A stretch of 33,899 nucleotides of DNA from VFZS01 sp964353255 (lineage in GTDB: Bacteria > Acidobacteriota > Terriglobia > Bryobacterales > Bryobacteraceae): contig CAYGVJ010000054.1 in NCBI GenBank assembly GCA_964353255.1, positions 1 through 33,899 on the forward strand, read 5' to 3'. Made by a program: the position numbers and the translations under genes. Below the pieces are notes generated by a model. The model saw only the letters and a program-made list of their open reading frames with translations. It had not been told where the DNA came from and searched no databases. How positions within the stretch are numbered: the first letter of the stretch is position 1; the number at the start of each line of letters is the position of its first letter. Below, in pieces: positions 14,857 to 22,337 of the stretch.

Positions 14857-16479
14857 GTGGGAAGCGGCTGCCGCCGACTCGGTTGGGCGCTGTTCCTGCC
14901 AGTCTGGCTGGCAGGGGCTGAGGACCGGCTGCACTTGAAGGCCCGGACGGTGGAAACCGTCGAGGATCCCTATGACTACCTGGCCGCGCCCCCGAAGCGG
15001 CGGGCGGGCAGCCGCTCTCATCTCATCTTGCAGTTCCGCACGCCCCCCTCCGCCGCGCAACTCGAAGAGCTGGGGCGCCGGGGCATGGCGGTGCTCGAGT
15101 ATGTGCCCGACTCCGCGCTGCTGGTAGCAGCCGACGACTGGCCGGCGCTGGAGGGCCTCGAGGTGCGCTGGGCCGGCCGCCTGCGGTGGTACGACAAGCT
15201 CAGCCCGCGGCTGGCGGAATCCGCCGCCGCCGGCGATCAGCCCGCCGTCCTGGTGGTGACGTTCCACCCGGATGTGGAGCCGGCCGAGGCGCAAGCCCTG
15301 GTCCGCGAGCAATTGCTGGAGATCCGGGCGCATGCGGACCTGCGGCCCAACCAACTCCTGGTGGAAGGGCCGCTGGAACGGGTGATGGGCTTGAGCGAGT
15401 GGGAGGAAGTCTCCTACATTTATCCCGCCTCCCAGGACCTGGTGGAGGGCCGGCACGTGTACGCCTGCTGGGCGCCGGGAACGCCTCTCGGGCCGGTGGG
15501 CGAGTATGTGGCGCGAGTGGGCGACGGCTGGGATGGCTCCGGTCGAAACCCCGTGGCGCTGGCGTACTTCTTGCAGCGACTCACCGCCAAGCTGCCTGAG
15601 GCGCAAGCCCGCGCAGAGGTTGTCCGCGCGCTCAACGAGTGGAGCAAACACGTTCTGGTGAGTTTCGCTGCGGCCGCCGGCGAAGCCGAGCCGCGCTCAA
15701 TCGACATCCTGTTCGCCCGCGGCTCCCATGGCGACGCTTACCCCTTCGACGGACGCGGCAAGGTCCTGGCGCACACTTTCTACCCATCGCCTCCCAACTC
15801 CGAGACCATCGCCGGCGACATGCACCTGGACGATGACGAAGGCTGGGCCATCGGCAGCGACACGGATCTGTTCACCGTGGTTCTGCACGAGGCCGGACAC
15901 GCGCTCGGACTCGGCCATTCCGACAAGCCCGGCGCGGTCATGTACCCTTACTACCACCGCGCCACAGCGCTGACGGCGGAGGATATAAGCGCCATCCGCG
16001 AGCTGTACGCGACCCGCGAAACGACTACCGATACCCCCACCGCACCCACGACGCCCACCACGCCTACTACGCCGACCACGCCGACCACGCCCACGACGCC
16101 CACCAACCCGACGCCGACGCCGGTGCCGCCCGCTAACCCGACGCCGAAGCCGCCGAGCACGCCCCCATCCACACCGTCCACTCCCGGCAGTCGTGACAAG
16201 GTCGCGCCGGCGCTGGTGATCATCTCTCCGGCTTCCACCAGCGTGCTGACCTACGCCTCCAGCATCGTTCTGCGGGGCACGGCCAGCGACACCGTGGGCG
16301 TTGTCGAGGTCACGTGGTCGGACTCCCTCGGGGCCTCGGGGCGGGCCCAGGGGACCACCAACTGGGTGACCGGCGAACTCCCGCTGCGCGAGGGCGCCAA
16401 CACCCTCACGGTTCGGGCGCGCGACGCCGCCGGCAACGTGGGCTGGCGCTCGGTGGTGGTGACGCGCCGGCGGCGGTGA
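14857..16479 (+). CDS. Secreted matrixin-like metalloprotease with T/P-rich linker and Ig-like C-terminal domain
   Basis: The frame is open from 14770. The GTG at 14857 is preferred because it places a good signal peptide at the N-terminus (CRRLGWALFLPVWLAGAED). The region at about 30-200 looks like a propeptide (HLILQFRTPPSAAQLEEL). The catalytic domain follows, with HEAGHALGLGH at His344, Glu345, His348 and His354 (numbering from 14857), the Met-turn VMYPYY, and the ALTAEDISAIRELY helix. These are hallmarks of zinc metzincins of the matrixin group, so the site looks active. A threonine/proline linker encoded at 16021-16191 leads to a C-terminal domain of about 90 residues ending in GANTLTVRARDAAGNVG, an Ig-like fold. 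It is probably secreted and degrades extracellular protein. A start at 14770 would overlap the divergent gene by 21 bp. Confidence 0.88.
   Translation: MGSGCRRLGWALFLPVWLAGAEDRLHLKARTVETVEDPYDYLAAPPKRRAGSRSHLILQFRTPPSAAQLEELGRRGMAVLEYVPDSALLVAADDWPALEGLEVRWAGRLRWYDKLSPRLAESAAAGDQPAVLVVTFHPDVEPAEAQALVREQLLEIRAHADLRPNQLLVEGPLERVMGLSEWEEVSYIYPASQDLVEGRHVYACWAPGTPLGPVGEYVARVGDGWDGSGRNPVALAYFLQRLTAKLPEAQARAEVVRALNEWSKHVLVSFAAAAGEAEPRSIDILFARGSHGDAYPFDGRGKVLAHTFYPSPPNSETIAGDMHLDDDEGWAIGSDTDLFTVVLHEAGHALGLGHSDKPGAVMYPYYHRATALTAEDISAIRELYATRETTTDTPTAPTTPTTPTTPTTPTTPTTPTNPTPTPVPPANPTPKPPSTPPSTPSTPGSRDKVAPALVIISPASTSVLTYASSIVLRGTASDTVGVVEVTWSDSLGASGRAQGTTNWVTGELPLREGANTLTVRARDAAGNVGWRSVVVTRRRR
16021..16191 (+). 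repeat. Degenerate ACGCCCACC-type repeat coding a Thr/Pro linker
   Basis: Within the metalloprotease gene a nine-base unit (ACC ACG CCC and variants) repeats several times, giving TPTTPTTPTTPT followed by less regular Pro/Thr/Ser. Such low-complexity linkers join catalytic and binding domains of secreted enzymes. The repeat is prone to length change between strains. Confidence 0.8.
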
Positions 16480-16488
16480 TGGCGGCCT

Positions 16489-17796
16489 CTACCGGCGCAG
16501 CAGCTTCTCCAGCTTGGAGCCGCGCACCAGGATGGTCTGCTTGCGCTCCGGCCCGGTCGAGATGGCGCCGATCTCGACGCCGGCCTGCATCTCCAGGAAC
16601 CGGAGGTAGTCCTTGGCGCGGGCGGGCAGGGCGCGGTAGGCGGTGATTCCACAGGTGGAAGTCCGCCAGCCCGGCAGCGTCTCGTAGACGGCTTCCACGG
16701 CGCTCAAGGCCCGCGGGGTGGCAGGCAGCTCCTCGATAAGCCGCCCGTCGAGCTTGTAGCCGACGCACGCCGGAATGCGCTCGAAGTGATCCAGGACGTC
16801 CAACTTGGTGATCACCAGGCTGTCGAATCCGTTGATGGCGGCGGCGTATCGCAGCAAGGGGGCATCGAACCAGCCGCAGCGTCGCGGCCGTCCGGTGACG
16901 GCCCCGAATTCGACCCCGTGCGTGCGCAGTCGCTCGCCGTCTTCGCCCGCGGCCTCGGTGGGGAAGGGACCGCCCCCGACGCGCGTTACATAAGCCTTGG
17001 AGACTCCCACTACTCCGTCAATGCGCCTGGGCGGCACGCCCGTGCCGGTGGAGGCGCCCCCGGCCGAGGCGTTCGAGGAGGTGACGAAGGGGTAGCTCCC
17101 GTGGTCGATGTCCAGCATCGTTCCCTGCGCCCCCTCGAACAGCACGCGCTTGCCGCGGGCGATGGCCCGGTTCAGCAGCATGGCCGTGTCGGTCACCATG
17201 GGCCGCAAACGCTCCGCGTACGCCGCGTACTCTCGGAGCGTCTTCTCGCCACCGACCGGCTCGCTCAGCCGGAACGCCTCGCGCAAGGTCGCTTTGTCTT
17301 CGGCCAGGCGCTGGTACAGCTCGCTGAAGCGCTCGGCGTCCAGCAGGTCCGCCATCCGGATGCCGCGGCGCGCCACCTTGTCCTCGTAGCACGGCCCGAT
17401 GCCGCGCGAAGTGGTGCCGATCGCCACCCGGCCGGGGCGCCCCTCGGAGACGCCCTCCGCCATCCGGTGGAACGGGAAAAGCACGTGCGCCCGATTACTG
17501 ATGAACAGCCTGCCCGCGGTCTTGACGCCCACGGCCTCCAGGGCCTCGATCTCTTCCAGCAGCGCCGGCGGGTATATCACCACGCCGTTTCCAATGACCG
17601 CCTGCTTGCCGGGCCGCAGGATGCCGGTGGGGACCAGCTTCAGGATCACCTTGCGGCTGCCGATGCGGACCGTGTGCCCGGCGTTGTGCCCGCCCTGGTA
17701 GCGGGCCACGATGTCGAAATGCCGGCAGAACAGATCGACGACCTTGCCTTTGCCTTCGTCGCCCCACTGCGCTCCCAGCACAATCAGGTTGCTCAT
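16489..17796 (-). CDS. purA: Adenylosuccinate synthetase
   Basis: PurA joins IMP and aspartate using GTP to give adenylosuccinate, the first step from IMP to AMP. The 435-residue product starts at ATG 17796 with MSNLIVLGAQWGDEGKGKVVD, the GTP-binding loop with the catalytic Asp and Lys. The GGHNAGHT motif with the catalytic histidine follows, then VAIGTTSRGIGPCYEDK, and GTGVPPRRID near the loop that orders on IMP binding. Length is typical. The frame upstream of 17796 is a shadow of the divergent gene. It converges on the metalloprotease gene with a 9-bp gap. The 48-bp divergent intergenic space carries palindromes that may regulate it. Confidence 0.97.
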   Translation of the reverse strand: MSNLIVLGAQWGDEGKGKVVDLFCRHFDIVARYQGGHNAGHTVRIGSRKVILKLVPTGILRPGKQAVIGNGVVIYPPALLEEIEALEAVGVKTAGRLFISNRAHVLFPFHRMAEGVSEGRPGRVAIGTTSRGIGPCYEDKVARRGIRMADLLDAERFSELYQRLAEDKATLREAFRLSEPVGGEKTLREYAAYAERLRPMVTDTAMLLNRAIARGKRVLFEGAQGTMLDIDHGSYPFVTSSNASAGGASTGTGVPPRRIDGVVGVSKAYVTRVGGGPFPTEAAGEDGERLRTHGVEFGAVTGRPRRCGWFDAPLLRYAAAINGFDSLVITKLDVLDHFERIPACVGYKLDGRLIEELPATPRALSAVEAVYETLPGWRTSTCGITAYRALPARAKDYLRFLEMQAGVEIGAISTGPERKQTILVRGSKLEKLLRR

Positions 17797-17847
17797 GGTC
17801 AGGCCAAGAAGCCATTGTAGCGTAGCCCCTGTGTTACGCTGACCATG
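17794..17847. promoter_or_regulatory. Nested inverted repeats between purA and the divergent hypothetical gene
   Basis: CATGGTCAG (17794-17802) and CTGACCATG (17839-17847) are perfect 9-bp inverted repeats that include both start codons. Between them AGCGTA (17819-17824) and TACGCT (17835-17840) form a second palindrome with a 10-bp centre. The whole 48-bp divergent space is thus symmetric. It could be an operator for both genes or may form a stem; purine repression is only a guess. Confidence 0.5.
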
Positions 17848-18363
17848 ATGCAGCTTTCCGACGCTTTCCTGGCGCTGGGAGAAGAGGGATTCAGCCAGCT
17901 CGTCCGTCGTATCTCGATGGGCAAGCTCAGAACTTATCAGCTCTACGACGGCCTGAAGACGCGCGCTCACCTGCCCAAGCTCAACACGGAGAACCTTCGC
18001 CGGTCCGCGCCGCGGCTCTGGACGCGGCTGGGGGGCCGCGACGAGGAGCTGGCCAAGGAACTGGCTCAGGCCGTGCTGGTCTCACACCTGGAGATGATTC
18101 AGGCCATCCTGGACTTCCTCGGCATCCCCAACCAGAACGGTTTCTTCGAGAAGAACCTGGATGCCTCACCCTATCTGACCGAAGGCTGGCAGCAGAGAGT
18201 CTACGAGAAGTTCTGCGGCTTCTACCCGGAGCCTGCCCTGTTGCTCTACATCAACCACCTGGCCTGGGAGCTGGCCAAGTCGCCGGAGGTCTTCACTCCA
18301 CCAGCGGATCGCGCGCTGCCCGACACGCCGGGCACGTTGGGGCGGGTTGCGGAGCTGGAATGA
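17845..18363 (+). CDS. Hypothetical all-helical protein coupled to the HPr-kinase-like gene
   Basis: The 172-residue product begins MMQLSDAFLALGEEGFSQLVRRISMGKLRTYQLYDGLKTR. ATG 17848 is an alternative to ATG 17845. It reads as a string of amphipathic helices with a conserved-looking centre (LVSHLEMIQAILDFLGIPNQNGFFEKN) and no catalytic motif that I recognise. There is no signal peptide, so it is probably cytoplasmic. The stop overlaps the start of the HPr-kinase-like gene by four bases (ATGA), so the two are translationally coupled and probably act together. I do not recognise the family. It is a good candidate for a dedicated partner or regulator of that kinase-like protein. Confidence 0.8.
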   Translation: MMQLSDAFLALGEEGFSQLVRRISMGKLRTYQLYDGLKTRAHLPKLNTENLRRSAPRLWTRLGGRDEELAKELAQAVLVSHLEMIQAILDFLGIPNQNGFFEKNLDASPYLTEGWQQRVYEKFCGFYPEPALLLYINHLAWELAKSPEVFTPPADRALPDTPGTLGRVAELE

Positions 18364-19409
18364 ATCCGGATCCCGTTCGGGCGGCAGCGTCGCCTGGGGC
18401 CTCGACGGTTCTGGTGGACATCTACGGTTTCCAGGCGGAGATCCGCGGCTCCTCCCCCCAGGTAATCGAGGGTTTGGCTGCCGACTTCACTCATTTCCGC
18501 TGCCAGCGAGTCGAGCGTCCGGTAGTGGTGGAGCTGATTGAGCAAGAGCCGCCCTACGATTCGGCGCCTCCCGTCCGGGCCACGGTCTACACGCCGCGCA
18601 ACATTTCCTACCGGCAGGGGCCGCTGACGTATGTGGACTACTCCGGCCGGGGGCTGGGCATCCACGATCGCCGGGAGGGCAGCTACCGGGTCTACAGTTT
18701 GGACAGCGACCTGCTGTACGAAGCGGGCTACGGATTCCTGGTCTCCCAGATGGCCGAACACCTGGATGCGCGGCATCTGCACCGGATTCACGCCTTGGGG
18801 CTGAGCGTGGCGGGGCACGCGGTGCTGGTGCTGCTGCCGATGAGCGGAGGCAAGAGCACGCTGGCCGCCGAGCTGCTGAAATACCCCGAGGTGCAGTTGC
18901 TCTCCGACGATGCGCCCCTGGTGGATCGCCACGGCACGGTGCATGCGTTTCCCCTTCGTCTGGGTCTGCTGCCGGGCTCCGAGGGCCAGATCCCCGCGGA
19001 GGCTCTGCGCCGGGTCAAGCGGCTCGAATTCGGCCCCAAATACCTGGTGAATTACCGCTACTTTTCCCACCGGGTGTGCGCGGAGGCCCAGCCGGGCCTG
19101 GTCTTTCTGGGCAGCCGGAGCCTGTCAAGAAGCTGTGAGATTCACCCGGCCAGCCTGGCTGCGGCCACGCGGGCGATGATCACCAACTGCGTGGTGGGGA
19201 TGGGGCTGTTTCACGGGCTGGAGTTCCTGCTGCACAGCAGCGTGCGCGAGTTGGCCGGCAAGACCGGCGTGGCCTGGTCTCGCTTCCGCAACAGCTTTCG
19301 ACTGCTCCGCCGCTCCCAGCTCTACCACCTGGTGCTGGGCCGGGACACCGAGGAAAACGGGCGGGTTCTCATCGAGTTTTTGCGGCGGACATACGGCGCG
19401 GGCGGTTGA
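18360..19409 (+). CDS. HPr-kinase-like P-loop protein
   Basis: The 349-residue product has an N-terminal domain of about 150 residues (LVDIYGFQAEIRG, RNISYRQGPLTYVDYSGRG). It then has a P-loop region at about 151-190: HAVLVLLPMSGGKSTLAAELLK followed by LLSDDAPLVDRHGTVHAFPLRLG. This resembles the C-terminal catalytic domain of HPr kinase/phosphorylase, where the SDD aspartates bind metal and act in phosphotransfer. The first glycine of the canonical GxxxxGKS loop is Leu159. Such HprK-like proteins are common in glycan and peptide-modification clusters and are not the sugar-PTS regulator. No HPr gene lies nearby. The target is unknown. The gene ends seven bases from the convergent GT2 gene. Confidence 0.78.
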   Translation: MNPDPVRAAASPGASTVLVDIYGFQAEIRGSSPQVIEGLAADFTHFRCQRVERPVVVELIEQEPPYDSAPPVRATVYTPRNISYRQGPLTYVDYSGRGLGIHDRREGSYRVYSLDSDLLYEAGYGFLVSQMAEHLDARHLHRIHALGLSVAGHAVLVLLPMSGGKSTLAAELLKYPEVQLLSDDAPLVDRHGTVHAFPLRLGLLPGSEGQIPAEALRRVKRLEFGPKYLVNYRYFSHRVCAEAQPGLVFLGSRSLSRSCEIHPASLAAATRAMITNCVVGMGLFHGLEFLLHSSVRELAGKTGVAWSRFRNSFRLLRRSQLYHLVLGRDTEENGRVLIEFLRRTYGAGG

Positions 19410-19416
19410 GGCCCGC

Positions 19417-20136
19417 TCAGCTCTTCCTGCTCACCGGCCGCCGGGAGCGCGCGGCTTCCAGGAAGATGACCCCCTGCCGTAAGCCGGCCAAGAAAGCCCC
19501 CAGGGTGAAAGCCGCGTCTACGCTGTAGCGGATTCCGGCCAGCACTGCGGACCGGAGCGGATGCCGCCACTGGAAGCGCACGCTGAAGTACATGACTCCC
19601 GCCAGCAACGCTGCCAGAGCGATCGCCAGCGCTGCGGTGGTGGCGCCCAGCAGGGCACACGCCAGAGCCGCCGCCGGCCCCAGGTGGAGCACGTGAAAGC
19701 TGCTGAGGAAGACCAGGCTGTGGATGGGGAAGGGCAGGTCCAGCAGGCAACTCACGCCCAGCGGCTCGGAAGGTGTCCCGGGCACGGTGAACCGGTAGAA
19801 CCGGAGCCGGGGCCCTGGCACGTGCTTCCTGAACAGGTAGGGATGACCGGCGCCGTAGCCGAACCACTGCCGCACTAACCCCCCGAAGGTGCGCCGGTCC
19901 AGGTGCTGGATCCTGGCCGACGGCTCGTACCAAAGCTCGTAGCCCGCCTTGGCCACGCGAATGGACATGTCGATGTCCTCACCCGTTCGGCAGAGGGGAT
20001 CGAATTCGCCCGCCTTCTCCAACGCCGCCCGGCGAAAGGCGGCGTTGTTGGTGGCGAAGAAGGGATGGAAGATAGTGTTCTCCTTCCTCGGCAGGTAACC
20101 GCGCTGGAAAGCGCACCTGGTGATGTCGATGATCAC
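19417..20136 (-). CDS. C-terminal half of a split GT2 glycosyltransferase with membrane segments
   Basis: This 239-residue frame carries the acceptor-side half of a GT-A fold: ATNNAAFRRAALEKAGEFDPLCRTGEDIDMSIRVAKAGYELWYEPSARIQH, with the ED motif that contributes the catalytic base. At least two C-terminal hydrophobic segments follow (FPIHSLVFLSSFHVLHLGPAA; LACALLGATTAALAIALAALLAGVM). It lacks the nucleotide-binding N-terminal half, which is encoded in the overlapping frame just upstream (20133-20573). Translation could begin at GTG 20136 in a GTGA overlap. The two frames are best read as one gene interrupted by a frameshift, or as a naturally split, coupled pair. GT2 enzymes transfer sugars to lipid or glycan acceptors at the membrane. 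Confidence 0.7.
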   Translation of the reverse strand: MIIDITRCAFQRGYLPRKENTIFHPFFATNNAAFRRAALEKAGEFDPLCRTGEDIDMSIRVAKAGYELWYEPSARIQHLDRRTFGGLVRQWFGYGAGHPYLFRKHVPGPRLRFYRFTVPGTPSEPLGVSCLLDLPFPIHSLVFLSSFHVLHLGPAAALACALLGATTAALAIALAALLAGVMYFSVRFQWRHPLRSAVLAGIRYSVDAAFTLGAFLAGLRQGVIFLEAARSRRPVSRKS

Positions 20137-20573
20137 TGGCCGAAGGCCTCCCGATCCGCTCGATTATGCTCGTCGATCAGCGCGGTGGCCAGGTTCAGCC
20201 ACACCGTCTTGCCGCCTACGGCCCCGATGTTGGGGTCGCGGTAGAAGGGTTTCACCAGGCTTTCCACCCAGTGCCGGTCCGCCACACAATCGTCGTCGGT
20301 AAACAGAATGATCTCGCCGGTGGACTCCCGTATCCCGCGGTTGCGAGCGGCGACAATGCCCGGGGTGGTTTCCACCACGGAGCGCAGGGGCAGGCGGTCG
20401 CGGTACTTGCGGAGAACCTCCGCGTAACTGGCCGTCGAGTTGTTGTCCACCACCAGCACCTCGTCGGGCGCCAGTGACTGCCGGGTCAGCGACTCCAGCA
20501 GCCGGTCGATCAGCTCGGGCCGGTCTTTGGTCGCCACTACCACCGAGGTGGTCAGCCTGCGCTCACCCGTCAT
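20133..20573 (-). CDS. N-terminal half of a split GT2 glycosyltransferase
   Basis: The 146-residue frame begins TTSVVVATKDRPELIDRLLESLTRQSLAPDEVLVVDNNS, the nucleotide-sugar-binding start of GT2 enzymes. It reaches GIVAARNRGIRESTGEIILFTDDDCVADRHW, with the DxD-type TDDD metal site, then stops at 20133 after REAFGQ. The rest of the fold continues in the next frame. Its start overlaps the nucleotidyltransferase-like gene by 11 bases, showing that it belongs to the minus-strand operon running from 24678. Alone it would be an incomplete enzyme. Confidence 0.72.
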   Translation of the reverse strand: MTGERRLTTSVVVATKDRPELIDRLLESLTRQSLAPDEVLVVDNNSTASYAEVLRKYRDRLPLRSVVETTPGIVAARNRGIRESTGEIILFTDDDCVADRHWVESLVKPFYRDPNIGAVGGKTVWLNLATALIDEHNRADREAFGQ

Positions 20574-22200
20574 GGGTCACCTGTTTGAGATAAGAGACTG
20601 CGGCCGGAATGAACCTGTCGATATCGGCCGGCGAGCCCTCCACCTCGCTGCGATAGGCCTGCTCGAAAAGGCGCAAGAACGGGGCCGGCGGGAATCCCAG
20701 CCGCTCAAGTGCCCGCTGGACCGCGGGCAGGGTCAGTGGGAAAACCACCTCACCCGTCCGAACCGAGTCGGCTACCACGTTCAGTTGGAGGTGCTTCCAA
20801 AAGATCCGCAGGAAGTCTAGCGTGCTGGCTTTGTAGATCCGCGTGTCTTCCAGGGCTTCGTTGAACAGGCGACACTCCTCCGCCACGAAGTCCGCCACCG
20901 GTCGCGTCCAGGCCGCGCGGGCAGGCTGGCGGATACCGGCACCGTCCAGACACGCGCCGGGTTGGGCCAACGCCAGGAATACGTCTGGGTTTGTCCCTGG
21001 GACTAGGATGGCCTCCCAGGCGCGGAACAAGTCGCGGACGTGGACCTGGAAAGCGGATGCTGGCATCAGCAGAAAGGCGTTCACGCGACGCCGCAGGTGG
21101 CTCTCTTGGGCCCGCTCTATCAGGTGAGCCAGGACCCGTACCTGCTCGGCAGTGGGCAGCCTGTCGGCGGCCACTTCCAGCATCAGCAGCATCTCGTCCA
21201 TGGCGAAAACCAAACCTGAGACCAAGTACGACGCGCGGTAGGCATCGCCCCACCGTTCGCGGGTCTGGGCCACGATCTCGCCCACCAGCTCTTCCTCCGC
21301 GTCTGTCCGGAGCGCCTCTTCCGGCGGGCAGTCCAACCGGACCGCCACCTGCGTGGCGGGCTGCCAGCCTGGCTGGCGCTCCAGACGGCCGTGCAACCCC
21401 GCCAGGTATCGCAACAGGAACTGCGTAGTGTCTTCCACGATGGCCCCGTCGTAGCGCAAATGGCGTCTGGCGGAGCTCTCCCGCAGCCTGTCGAGGAACG
21501 TGCCTGGTGCTCCATCCTGCCGCTGCTGCGCCTCTTCCACAGCCTGTTTTCTGGAGTAGGAAAGCGCCTGGCCGCCCAGGATGCCCTCCATGCGTAGAAT
21601 CTCGGCGACGGCCTTGTAACAGGCGCTGTTCGTGGAGACCTTGTCGGCCAGCAGTCGGTTGGAGCGGAACATGAAGCGGGCGAAGCGCGACCACCAGACC
21701 TTGATCTCCATCACGTAGCCGTCGAATGCTTTCTCGGGGTCGAGCGGCGGCAGCTCGCGGATGTAGTCCCTGCCAAACAGCAGCTTCCAGGTCTGGCGGC
21801 CTTCGGAGAACCGGAACTGGAAGTGGGGATTGGTTTGATAGCGCCTGCGGAGGCGCTCGGGGGTTTCGGCGATCTCCCCGGGATCGAACAGGGGGACTAA
21901 GCTCGCCAGCCGGCGGTAGCTTCTGGTCAACCGCTTTTCCTCCTCGGCGTCAAACTCGCCGATCACGGTGAGATCGATGTCGGTGAGGCCGGCGATCAGC
22001 TCGCCGGAGGCGAACCCGCGTCTGAGATATATCGCGCGCGTGCCCGGGAAGGCCTTGAAGCGGATGACCGCCAGCCGGACCAGGAGCTCATAGACCGCCC
22101 GGTACAGCCAGATGAAAGGCGGAAAGGAGGTGGCGGCCAACCACCACCGCACGACCGGCTTAAGCGATGAGAGAAGCCTCCAGGACGGTCTTTCACCCAT
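20563..22200 (-). CDS. Large nucleotidyltransferase-like protein of unknown function
   Basis: The 545-residue product has a short hydrophobic N-terminal segment (PVVRWWLAATSFPPFIWLYRAVYELLV) and then RGFASGELIAGLTDIDLTVIGEF (about 61-83). This resembles the pol-beta nucleotidyltransferase motif, with the DxD pair Asp74/Asp76 and GF where GS is usual. A long helical C-terminal region of about 400 residues follows, with no motif that I can name. Such proteins add nucleotides to proteins, RNAs or small molecules, or are inactive relatives. It sits among glycosyltransferase genes and opposite the HprK-like gene, a company seen for nucleotidyltransferases in surface-glycan clusters. The family is uncertain. 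Confidence 0.7.
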   Translation of the reverse strand: MGERPSWRLLSSLKPVVRWWLAATSFPPFIWLYRAVYELLVRLAVIRFKAFPGTRAIYLRRGFASGELIAGLTDIDLTVIGEFDAEEEKRLTRSYRRLASLVPLFDPGEIAETPERLRRRYQTNPHFQFRFSEGRQTWKLLFGRDYIRELPPLDPEKAFDGYVMEIKVWWSRFARFMFRSNRLLADKVSTNSACYKAVAEILRMEGILGGQALSYSRKQAVEEAQQRQDGAPGTFLDRLRESSARRHLRYDGAIVEDTTQFLLRYLAGLHGRLERQPGWQPATQVAVRLDCPPEEALRTDAEEELVGEIVAQTRERWGDAYRASYLVSGLVFAMDEMLLMLEVAADRLPTAEQVRVLAHLIERAQESHLRRRVNAFLLMPASAFQVHVRDLFRAWEAILVPGTNPDVFLALAQPGACLDGAGIRQPARAAWTRPVADFVAEECRLFNEALEDTRIYKASTLDFLRIFWKHLQLNVVADSVRTGEVVFPLTLPAVQRALERLGFPPAPFLRLFEQAYRSEVEGSPADIDRFIPAAVSYLKQVTHDG

Positions 22201-22218
22201 TCAGCCACACAGAACTTC

Positions 22219-22248
22219 ATTGTAACTTTAGAGCCCGGCGCCCGGGAA
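22219..22248 (-). promoter_or_regulatory. Possible internal promoter of the nucleotidyltransferase-like gene
   Basis: On the minus strand TACAAT (22224-22219) lies about 20 bases upstream of the ATG at 22200, with a weak TTCCCG (22248-22243) 18 bases further up. The -10 is good and the -35 poor. The REP element upstream could otherwise reduce read-through from the glycosyltransferase genes. Confidence 0.3.
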
Positions 22249-22292
22249 TGTGCCCGGTACCAGGACCAAGGTTTCTAGAGTCCTGGAAGGAC

Positions 22293-22337
22293 ACAGGCAG
22301 GAATGCCTGTGCCACCTGTGGCACAGACATTCATGTC
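22293..22337. repeat. REP-like double hairpin overlapping the glycosyltransferase stop codon
   Basis: ACAGGCA/TGCCTGT (22293-22299/22304-22310) is followed by the short palindrome GCCAC/GTGGC and a second hairpin ACAGACA/TGTCTGT. The layout matches the GACAGGC hairpins elsewhere in the window but with different loops. It lies between two minus-strand genes, and its left part provides the TGA stop (22333-22331) and last codons of the GT4-like gene. Confidence 0.65.
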
